The notes under the pieces are model-generated. The model worked only from the letters and a program-made list of their open reading frames with translations. It ran no database searches and was not told where the DNA came from. Shown piece by piece: positions 56,186-64,000 of a stretch of DNA of 64,000 bases (the first letter of the stretch is position 1; every line of letters begins with the position of its first letter). Origin of the DNA: Echiichthys vipera (lineage: Eukaryota > Chordata > Actinopteri > Perciformes > Trachinidae). The stretch is taken from the NCBI GenBank assembly GCA_963691815.1, contig OY829657.1, positions 22,882,288-22,946,287 on the forward strand, read 5' to 3'. The position numbers and the translations under genes are program-made.

Positions 56186-56724
56186 AGCAGCCACCAGAGT
56201 CCCTCAGTGTACGGAAAAGTGGGGGGGACATGAGCAGCGACCCTACTCTATTAATGGACAAAGCTGCTGCCCAGCTGGCCGCCACACTACAAGACGGCGT
56301 CCTTCAGAAGATGGCTAGCCACAGTCACAACAACCACAGCCACGAGAGACTCAAAGACCTCACCTCCCGTGTGCTGAATGGGGACCAAGACGCACTGCCC
56401 ATGCTTTGTGCTCCGGAGCCCCCTATGCTCAAAGGTGCTGAGGCCCCTGCTACGAACGGCACCCATCAGCACAATTGCACTCCTCATATTGAACCTGAAC
56501 TGAAGGTGACGATACCCCAGGTGGTCGAGCAGCCGCTGTTTGAGCCATGCTGCGCCAACGGAACTAGTTTGGCCACCGAAGGTACTATAACTGTACCAGG
56601 GAAGAGACAGGCCTCAAAGAAAAGGAAGGGGGGACCGCACAAGCCAAACCTAAGTTCCTCTGCCATCCCTGTTGAGCCACTTGACCAAAAGAATGCTATA
56701 GATGGAACTGGATCAGCTGATGAG
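56125..56724 (+). CDS. nsd2: nsd2 first coding exon
   Basis: 200 codons from MDSKGSSLPSMPEPANPIS. It contains an AAQLAATLQDGVLQKM stretch and LKDLTSRVLNG, both matching the NSD2 N-terminus. It ends at GAG before GTTTTT, a weak donor, but phase 0 fits the next exon. The acceptor is at TAG/CTCAG near 56095-56100. Confidence 0.88.
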
Positions 56725-57991
56725 GTTTTTACTTTTCTTCCTACTTTTTGAGAAACAAAGGATGAATATTTTTTAAGCGAGAACTTCTGCTTGTCTTGAC
56801 CTGATACTAGTTTAAAGACAAACATGAACCTAATAATATACTAGAGATATGCTGACGGATAAAAAGATCATAATTGTGACTTCCTCCTACAGACAGCTGT
56901 GAAACAGGGATATAAAGTTTGTTCAATCTGACCTGTCGATTTTGAAAATATGCTCACACATTAATGCTCTATGGATGGAAACCTAAATTCACAGCTGCAG
57001 AAACTTTGATTCCATGCCTTGTATATGTATAATTGATAGCCAATATTTCCTTGTAGTAGTTATGCATATGTGTATGATATGGTATGTGGGAAAATCCTGG
57101 ATTTTAAGAAGGTAAAAGGTGACTGAACCTGGATTAGTTTCTATCTTTATTGAATAACCAAATTTTTTTTCTCTCTCTTCTCCAGCCTGATCGCGTCCCA
57201 GAGATGACTGAGGCGGACACGCAAGACTCCCCTCTGCAGATCCGTTTTACTGTTGGTGATTTGGTCTGGACCAAGGTGTCAGGATACCCCTGGTGGCCTT
57301 GCATGGTGACCACAGACCCAGATGTCAACAATCACATCAAACCGAAACAGAAAGGTGAGATAGTCTGCCACCTGCATCTGTTTAACTTTGTTTTAAGTGA
57401 TGTGTTGAAAAGTTGATGTCAGTATTTTTAGACCATTATGTATTTAATGTATTTCTTCTTTGTTTCCTTTTTTTTTAGCAGTCAACAGCCGGTCAGGGCT
57501 CCATTACCATGTGCAGTACTTTGGAGACGCCCCGGAGAGAGGCTACATCATTGAGAAGAACATGGTGTCCTTCACTGGGGAGGATCAATACGAGGAGCTC
57601 AACCAGGGCAACAAACAGCCCAACTCACGTGTCATCCACAAAAAGGTAAATCAGCTTCTTCTTCTGTGTGACGCTCCTACATATTGGCCTGTAGAGGATG
57701 TGTTGTGCTGTTGTTCAGAAAGACTTTGCACAGACGGTCTTGCAACATTAAAACATTGCACTTCCCTAAAATGTTTTATACAAAGTTCTCTCTCGTCAAG
57801 TGTATTCCACATGAGAATCAGACAATTTAAAAAACCTCCAGCTCAAGCTTTTTCAGAAGCTCAATCCCATCTTATGAGCAGCCAACCGAGTCACATTTTC
57901 AGTCTGTTTCCTCAACACCAACAAACAAGAAAGGAATAATGTTTACAACACATAAATCTGTGCAGGTACTTTTTTTCCATGTTGGTTATCT

Positions 57992-58022
<31 letters not shown>

Positions 58023-61000
58023 CTCTGTCACATGCTGCCGCTAATAAAGTATATAATCTTGCCTTTAGATTGCCCAGAGTGTAAAACAATATTTGTCTTA
58101 ATTCTCTTGGTAGCAACACATGGTCCCAAAATTATTTCAACATTACCACTTGTGTCTTTTGTAACTTTTCGTATAACCTTGCTATTTTTCTCCCTACGTC
58201 ATGTAGACGGCTCCTTCTGTGCCCCGCAAACTTCAGGCTCAGTGGAACATGGGCGTTATTCAGGCCAAGGAGGCCTTCAGCATGTCACTAGATGAGCGCA
58301 TAGTGAACTTCGCATTTCTGTATGACGACGATGGGCCTCACTTGAACCCCGGCATTCTGGAGAAGTTGAAGCCACAGCAGGGCACAGAGATGGACCTGGA
58401 AATGGAGTCTAGACTTAGCCAAAATCTGCTGGTGGTCCCCACCAACGTCCCCACAGCCGCCCCTCAGTCCCAAGACAGCACTTCAACAGGGAAAAAGACA
58501 CTCGCACCCAGAGCAAAACTCTGCTGGCAAAGAAGGGGTGAAGGCCATCTAAATAATTTCCTGTCTAAAAAGCAATTGAATGGCACAGTTTCTTCCGAAG
58601 AGATGCATCATCCACAGCCACCCTCCCAGGTTAGGATAACTCGCTAACATGTATCATCAGAGTAAACCTTGTGTCATGCATCTTTTTTATTATTATTTTC
58701 GTGCTGACACGGGATCGTGTGGAAATCAAACACTGGAAAATACATTTGATCCACTCAGAAGTCTGATTTTACACTGCTGCTGTTAGGCTTTAGGAATGGA
58801 GTCATTAACCCACAACCAAATCCATATTTAAACCTTGCAATATCAACTGAAATGTATAAACTCTGTAAAGAAATCAAGGTGTGAAAATACTTTGAAATAG
58901 GTGTAGAACCCTGATAATATGATGGTCATAGGAAGCTGTAAGCCTTTTTTAGGAGGCGACATTTAATACATCTGGTTGTTTTCATTGTAGGATCCCACCA
59001 CTTTTGCACCAGATATTCAGGCTGAATCAGTCATACCTCAGAAGAAGAAGAGGAGGAGACCCAGACAGGCGCAGTCTGCCACAAAGACAGTGAGGAGAAG
59101 GAAAAAATCTGCCGTGGACAACATTTCTGACCCCGTGAAGAAAAGGAAACCAAAGCTTGTTTCTTTGACAGATGAAATTTCAGAACCGGTCTCGCTTCCA
59201 GTTTCAGTTCCAGGTTGGTTGAAAGTTGAAACCCAGGCAGGGTTGGTTGAATCTGGCTTTGGCTGGTATGCATTTCCCAGAGCTGTGGAGTCTCCGGCTT
59301 TAAATTGCCACATGTGGCTAGTAAAATAGTAAAGTGGTTGGTTTATTGTGGAATTTATTGCTTAATGTGACCAGTAGATTTAAGAATTTCCCCTCCTCAT
59401 TGTATAAAGAGGGTACATTTTTCTTGTGAGACTGCTAAATCTAAGTAAGCCTTTTCCACTTCCATAATGTACTTTGCTATCTGTGTTGCTTTTTAATGTT
59501 ATCGCATAACACTAAATCACCAATTTGCACGGATAATCCTATTTTAACAGCCATTGGAAGCATATATCGTACTATTTATGAAGCATAGAAATTGGTTAAA
59601 ATGATACTTAGTACCTCTACAGTTAATCAGCAAAAATGGGTTTTTACATGCATCTAAAAGCTGCCTGAAAATGGTGTCAGCATTTTCTGTTCTAACCATA
59701 AGCAGCAGATAAAAATGTCTGAAGTTGGAACCAATTTAGGGTGTTTGACATTTTTAATATTTGTTTTGTTTTTAGTTAAGAGGCAAAGAAAGAAGGCGCC
59801 TAAAAGGCCACCAACCGATGCTCCGTCAGACAAGGTTGTGCAGCCAAGAAAGAGACGTAAAACAAGCAAAGACGCTGAAATACAGGTGGGATTGAGGAGG
59901 ACCTTTAGTGTGAAATTATTTAGAGTAAGCATCTAACAAAAAGCAATGTTTGAGATGATGCAGCAAGATTTTTTTGAACTTTGTAAAAAGATGTTGATTT
60001 TCTCACAAACCTTCCCAGGCCTCGACTTCAGACGGAACAGACAAAAAGCAGAGAAGAAGAAGAAAAACTGTCAAAGACGTTACAGAAACCAAGAAGAGAC
60101 AGACCAAGTCCAAAGCTCTCCTCCCTGGTAAATCATCTTCTCACTCTGTATTGAATAACATGATCAGACTTCTCTTTTTAAAATTCACACCGGAAAACCT
60201 CTGCGATTTGCTCGCTCTTGACTCCACAACATCATCTTATGAGCCCCGCAGGACTTTTGTTTTCATTGTTTTGTTTTTTCAGAAGACGCAGAGAAACCAA
60301 AGCGTAGAAGGAAAAGGAAGCAGGCTGGAGACAACCATACGGTGCCCTCCAAGGCAAAGAAGAGGCGGACCTCCCCGTGTCCTGATCCTGAGGTGAGCGG
60401 GGATAACCTCAGATCAGCCGGAGATTTACTCGTAAACCTCGAGAGCCGCTAATCTCAAACGGGTTAAATTTTGCAGTTTGATGTTGCTAAAGGGTTGTTT
60501 TAAGATTAAGCCCATCGGACACTTATTTTCTATTCAAATAATAAAGTATAGGGAACCGGCCAATTTTCCACTTTTGTTTAGCAGAACTCACATTGGCAGT
60601 TTTGATTAGTTTCCTTTGTCACTCAGGTCTGTTGGAAATAAATGGACTTTAGCTGATTGTTAATCGTTATGCAGATGGTGTGAATGTGTATGGCTATAGA
60701 ATTCCTGTGAATATCAATTGTCTCATTAATTTAAAATTCCACCATACACTGTTATTCTGCAGGGCTCTGGGAGTGAAGGCCGTCCCGATTCTCCCAGTGA
60801 CAGCTTGGACGAGACAAAGAAGGGCGAAAGGAAGAAAGAGTTTGTCTGTCAGGTAGGTCTGCCTCTTCAGTGTTTTACTCTCCTTATTTCAAATGTGTGA
60901 CATTTTTTGGGAAAATGCTGCTTCACTTGTCTCTAAATTTAAAAAAGATAGAATCTCTGCTCTGAACTGCCTCAATCTCTGCATATGTTTTGATCTCTGT

Positions 61001-62663
61001 GTATTTTTTCCCTGCAGATGTGTGAGCAGGCAGGAGAGGACTTGGTCCCCTGTGAAGGCCAGTGTTACGGGATGTTTCACCTCCACTGTCTGGGTCTGAC
61101 ATTCAAACCCGACGAGAAGTTGCTGTGTCAGGAGTGCAGCACAGGTGAGAAGGTTCATACTTTGCCCAGGAGATTGGTCTTTAGGGGGAAAAAACCTTTT
61201 CTCTCTCTTATACCTCTTTTGGACCAAGACATTTTGAGGGCCGGTGCCAAATACTGAACCGGTTCTTCCTGTTTCCACAGCCAGAGAACCGGCTCTCGGT
61301 CAGGAACACTGGTTCCAGAGCGGCACCAACTCTTTGCTGGTCTAGAACCGGCACAACTTCTTGCGTGCTTTAAAAAATGTTGTGATTTTAGAATCTGTAT
61401 ATTTTATTCGGTTTTCTTTTTTTTTGTCAAAATAACAATTTTTCTAAAGAGACATGTCTTCTTTAGTGTGCATAATCAACAGAGAAACACGGTTTAAGTT
61501 AAGTTTATTCAAACTTATGCACAATAATTATACACAGTTCCTTTCAGAAAATTAAAGAAATATTAACAACTTGTCAAGCAAACATAAACATGTACATGTC
61601 TGGTGTAACGGCAGTTTTCATACAACACAGCTCCAGCTGCAGTCACTGGAGTCTGACATTACCTGTAAAGACATAAATGTATCATTCATTTTAACTGCAA
61701 TGCAATCAATTGCAGGTATACTCTGCTAGGTAAGGCTAGCTAGCACTAACGTTAGCTTCTGAGAATGTTTCCAAGTGGAACAAACAGTGAACCAGCACCA
61801 GCCCAGTACTACAACTAGGTCTGGGTTGGTTGAAAAGGGGTATTGTCTCTAAATGGAGCGCTCAAAGCAGTTCAGCGTATTTGAGGAATTTGTCTTGCAT
61901 GATTCTTGCAATTTTTGGGTTGTACCCACATAGTTGAATGTACTTGTTGTAAGTAGTTTTGGATAAAGGTTTCAGCTAAATAGATGTAATGTCTGGAACT
62001 ATATTTTAATAGACCTTCTGCCTCAGTTTGTGACTGCAGCATAACTCACTTAGAAGGCTGCTGGGGTAAAAATGTCCACTAAGTAGGTCTCTTGTTCACA
62101 AACAGAAATTACTTTTTTATTTTATTTTATGTATTTTCTAATGGAGTCATGAAATCATCTACAATATATTTGGAGAATGGTGAATCATAGCTTTCTATTA
62201 TCTTGGAAAAGACAACATTGTATTATGAGTTAAACCCTGATTCCCCCCCACACACACACACAGACAGTGAGAGTTGGTAGTAGTTGTTGCAGTAAATTTT
62301 TTTTTTTTTGTGATAACAGAAATAACATTTGTATTTATTGCTGTTTCTCCTCCTTTCAGGAATTCACTCGTGTTTTAACTGTAAGCAGTCGGACGGTGAG
62401 GTGCGTCGCTGCCACGTCCCACACTGCGGCAAGTTTTACCACGAGGCGTGCATCCGCCTCAACCCCCTCACTGTGTTCGATAACAAGGGCTTCCGCTGTC
62501 CACTCCACACCTGCCTGAGCTGCCACTACGGCTGCCGCACCAAGCAGAAGTTCACTAAAGGTCTGCAACACTGGAGATGCCGCTTTTGGGAGGCACTCTT
62601 AATCTGAGACTGGGGGGGCTGGAGGGTCAAATGCATTAGTTGCTTAAGTTTAAGAATCCCTAT

Positions 62664-62721
<58 letters not shown>

Positions 62722-64000
62722 TGCATAAGCATAATTTGACGTCTCTCGCACTCTGTACTGTAGGTAGGTTGATGCGCTGTCTGCGCTGCCCTGTCGCATA
62801 CCACATTGGTGACTTGTGTGTGGCTGCGGGCAGTGAGATGCTCACCAACACCGCCATCATCTGCACCAACCACTTCAACGCCAAGAAGGGCTACAGCCAC
62901 CACAGTCACGTCAACGTCAGCTGGTGCTTCGTCTGCTCCAAAGGTTTGCCATTTCTCCTCTCTTGTCAACACGGTGTTACCAAGAGAGTTGGTATTTAAC
63001 ATCCTTATAAACTGTGGCTGGGCGTGAGGTATTGATTCCTCGATTACTCGCTGTTAGGAGGGAACTAAAGGGGTGAATGAGGGAACTCAACCTCTTTTCT
63101 TGTTGTTTTAACACCACAGCTTAAAGCGCGATGCACAGGAAATATAGCTGTATTTGCAGGGGCATATTTTACAGTTTCTTCCACACATTCAGTGCATATT
63201 TAACAGATTTACTGTAGACAGAGAACATTGATGCGGCGCGATAGTCGAACGTGCGTCTGCTATTAACAAGCTCACTTTCTTTAAAGGGTAGTAAGGAAAT
63301 AGTTTTGGCACAACCAACTGCCCTGGTGGAGCTGTAGCTGGGCAGATGTTAATTACACAAGCTGCAACTGAGGAAATGCTGAACTGCAGCACTTCCTGAG
63401 CATCAGTTTTCAGCTCAAATTCAGCTTTACAGAGACGGCTGTAATTGCATGTGGAAGTTATTAGTGTTAGATGATACTGAAACCCAGAAAGCAAGCAAGC
63501 CAGTTGTAGAATTTGTTACGCTCTGAGTGGTAAATGTTTGATGCCAAGTGAGTGAGTGAGTACGTGGCAGTTCTTTTTGGCTGCTGGTCGGACTTAACAC
63601 TTGCTTATAATTGTGCTTGTTTTATCACGCTTGCACAGATGACTCAACTGTTAATCGGAGCTCTCTTGCAGGCTTTGATGCTGCCTACATAACTAAAGGT
63701 TTAAATTGTTCTTGTGCTGCAGGAGGGCGGCTGCTGTGCTGTGAGTCTTGTCCTGCAGCTTTTCACCCTGACTGCCTGAACATCGCCATGCCCGATGGGA
63801 GCTGGTTCTGCAACGACTGCCGAGCCGGAAAGAAACCCAAATACAGAGACATCATCTGGGTCAAACTGGGAACATACAGGTGAGAGACACTGAGCTCTTG
63901 TGTCCTTGTGTAATGTGACTCCGAATAAATACTCACCCCTGCTCCTTCCCTGTTTTCCTCCTCAGATGGTGGCCTGCAGAGATCCGCCATCCCAGAAACA
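56125..64000 (+). CDS. nsd2: nsd2 (whsc1), H3K36 methyltransferase, N-terminal two thirds, truncated by window edge
   Basis: Plus-strand spliced gene. Exons: 56125-56724, 57186-57354, 57479-57645, 58207-58629, 58991-59213, 59776-59885, 60019-60127, 60283-60392, 60763-60852, 61018-61144, 62360-62560, 62764-62943, 63723-63879, 63966-end; all phases agree. About 900 codons are present. Domains: N-terminal LKDLTSRVLNG block (about 75-90); PWWP 1 with VSGYPWWPC at about 231; a long Lys/Arg-rich region (454-640); PHD zinc modules in exons starting 61018, 62360, 62764 and 63723; then DIIWVKLGTYRWWPAEI, the start of PWWP 2. AWS, SET, post-SET and the last PHD lie off the right edge. NSD2 fits better than NSD3 or NSD1: KVSGYPWWPCMV, FGDAPER, HVNVSWCFVCSKGG and MPDGSWFCNDCRAGKK are NSD2-type, and letm1 is the neighbour. 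The family dimethylates H3K36 in the nucleus. Confidence 0.95.
57186..57354 (+). CDS. nsd2: nsd2 coding exon, PWWP domain 1 (first half)
   Basis: Acceptor CTCCAG, donor AAAG|GTGAGA. It encodes FTVGDLVWTKVSGYPWWPCM, the aromatic-cage part of the first PWWP domain, which reads H3K36me2/3. Confidence 0.96.
57479..57645 (+). CDS. nsd2: nsd2 coding exon, PWWP domain 1 (second half)
   Basis: Encodes HYHVQYFGDAPERGYIIEKN and the end of the PWWP fold. The acceptor is TAGCAG, a NAGNAG pair, so the exon may start at 57479 or 57482; both keep frame and differ by one Ala codon. Confidence 0.95.
57994..58022. repeat. (AC)n microsatellite in nsd2 intron
   Basis: About 14 AC units. Confidence 0.95.
58207..58629 (+). 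CDS. nsd2: nsd2 coding exon, post-PWWP region
   Basis: 141 codons. It starts TAPSVPRKLQAQWNMGVIQA and continues KEAFSMSLDERIVNFAFLY, matching the region after PWWP 1 in NSD2. The rest is low-complexity and poorly conserved. Donor CAG|GTTAGG. Confidence 0.92.
58991..59213 (+). CDS. nsd2: nsd2 coding exon, basic region a
   Basis: Acceptor TTGTAG, donor CCAG|GTTGGT. It encodes clusters such as KKKRRRPRQ and VKKRKPK, likely nuclear-localisation or DNA-contacting stretches. The frame is fixed by the flanking exons. Confidence 0.8.
59776..59885 (+). CDS. nsd2: nsd2 coding exon, basic region b
   Basis: 110 nt, VKRQRKKAPKRPPTDAPSDK and QPRKRRKTSKDAEIQ. One of three similar-sized Lys/Arg-rich exons in a row. 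Confidence 0.8.
60019..60127 (+). CDS. nsd2: nsd2 coding exon, basic region c
   Basis: 109 nt, ASTSDGTDKKQRRRRKTVKD to SKALLP. Acceptor CCCAG, donor GTAAAT. Confidence 0.8.
60283..60392 (+). CDS. nsd2: nsd2 coding exon, basic region d
   Basis: 110 nt, EDAEKPKRRRKRKQAGDN to SPCPDPE. Acceptor TTTTTTCAG, donor GAG|GTGAGC. Confidence 0.82.
60763..60852 (+). CDS. nsd2: nsd2 coding exon before PHD 1
   Basis: 90 nt, a Ser/Asp-rich stretch (GSGSEGRPDSPSDSLDE) ending KKEFVCQ, which supplies the first PHD cysteine. Donor CAG|GTAGGT. Confidence 0.92.
61018..61144 (+). CDS. nsd2: nsd2 coding exon, PHD finger 1
   Basis: 127 nt, MCEQAGEDLVPCEGQCYGMF then HLHCLGL and LLCQECSTG, with the Cys/His spacing of a PHD finger. 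Acceptor CTGCAG, donor CACAG|GTGAGA. Confidence 0.96.
61212..61840. mobile_element. DNA transposon-like repeat in nsd2 intron
   Basis: CCTCTTTTGGACCAA at one end and GGTTGGTTGAAAAGGGG at the other are weak inverted ends. The interior has GAACCGGTTC-type motifs seen in fish elements. Lies between the PHD 1 and PHD 2 exons. Confidence 0.5.
62360..62560 (+). CDS. nsd2: nsd2 coding exon, PHD finger 2
   Basis: 201 nt, GIHSCFNCKQSDGEVRRCHV, GKFYHEACIRLNPLTVF, GFRCPLHTCLSCHYGC. The donor is AAAG|GTCTGC, which is weak, but phase and product fit the family. Confidence 0.95.
62669..62720. repeat. (TA)26 microsatellite in a 203-bp nsd2 intron
   Basis: Uninterrupted TA, ending 43 bp before the exon-62764 acceptor. 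Confidence 0.98.
62764..62943 (+). CDS. nsd2: nsd2 coding exon, PHD 2 end to PHD 3 start
   Basis: 180 nt, RLMRCLRCPVAYHIGDLCVA to HVNVSWCFVCSK. The acceptor is the first TAG of CTGTAGGTAG; the second would break frame. Confidence 0.95.
62944..63722. other. nsd2 intron between the HVNVSWC and PHD 3 exons
   Basis: No additional exon seen. NSD3 has extra residues at this junction, but none are supported here. Confidence 0.5.
63723..63879 (+). CDS. nsd2: nsd2 coding exon, PHD 3 and start of PWWP 2
   Basis: 157 nt, GGRLLCCESCPAAFHPDCLN, MPDGSWFCNDCRAGKK and DIIWVKLGTYR. Acceptor CTGCAG, donor CAG|GTGAGA. Confidence 0.97.
63966..64000 (+). CDS. nsd2: nsd2 coding exon, PWWP 2 (cut by window end)
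   Basis: Acceptor CCTCAG, then WWPAEIRHPRN. The exon runs off the window. Confidence 0.92.
   Translation, partial: MVACRDPPSQK

Noticed and set aside
27970..64000. letm2 / nsd3 instead of letm1 / nsd2
   Set aside because: The letm protein is full length with EF hand and long coiled coils, and PWWP and PHD sequences match NSD2 more closely than NSD3.

Overview
The window looks like a piece of a teleost fish genome. It is AT-rich, has large introns with GT-AG splice sites, very long (TG)n microsatellites, many short inverted-repeat DNA transposons (MITEs), and LINE 3' tails of kinds common in fish. Two genes can be read with confidence. letm1 lies on the minus strand and is complete in coding sequence: 14 exons from an ATG at 50990 down to a stop at 27970, about 748 codons. 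nsd2 (whsc1) lies on the plus strand: ATG at 56125, 14 coding exons, cut by the window edge inside the second PWWP domain after about 900 codons. The two are head to head with about 5.1 kb between start codons. This matches the LETM1/NSD2 arrangement of the human Wolf-Hirschhorn region at 4p16.3.

Layout. 1-16.9 kb: no supported gene; two long (TG)n tracts, a LINE remnant, several interspersed repeats, a fold-back element and a strong CTCF-like motif. 16.9-27.9 kb: no supported coding sequence, fewer recognisable repeats, and a GC-rich patch near 25 kb; it could hold long 3' UTR or non-coding transcript, but nothing proves it. 27.97-50.99 kb: letm1, with transposon-rich introns. Intron 3 (6.5 kb) carries two near-identical elements with a SANT/Myb-like ORF plus a fold-back element. 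Intron 10 carries a hAT MITE nested inside another element. 51-54.2 kb: the shared upstream region of letm1 and nsd2, with a CRE-like site, MITEs and a hAT-like element. 54.2-64 kb: nsd2, starting with one or more non-coding exons and a promoter with a CCAAT box and two E2F-type sites.

The genes act in different places. Letm1 is an inner mitochondrial membrane protein with a transmembrane segment, a LETM domain, coiled coils and a C-terminal EF hand, linked to K+/H+ and Ca2+ exchange and mitochondrial volume. Nsd2 is a nuclear H3K36 methyltransferase; this window covers its N-terminal region, first PWWP, three PHD-type zinc modules and the start of the second PWWP. The SET domain lies beyond the right edge. 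Their proximity looks like conserved synteny, not a shared pathway.

I did not find a clearly new biological system. The best leads are the SANT-ORF element pair, a three-copy fold-back MITE family, a MITE-borne CTCF-like motif, a NAGNAG acceptor inside the nsd2 PWWP domain, and the absence of an HMG-box exon in this nsd2.
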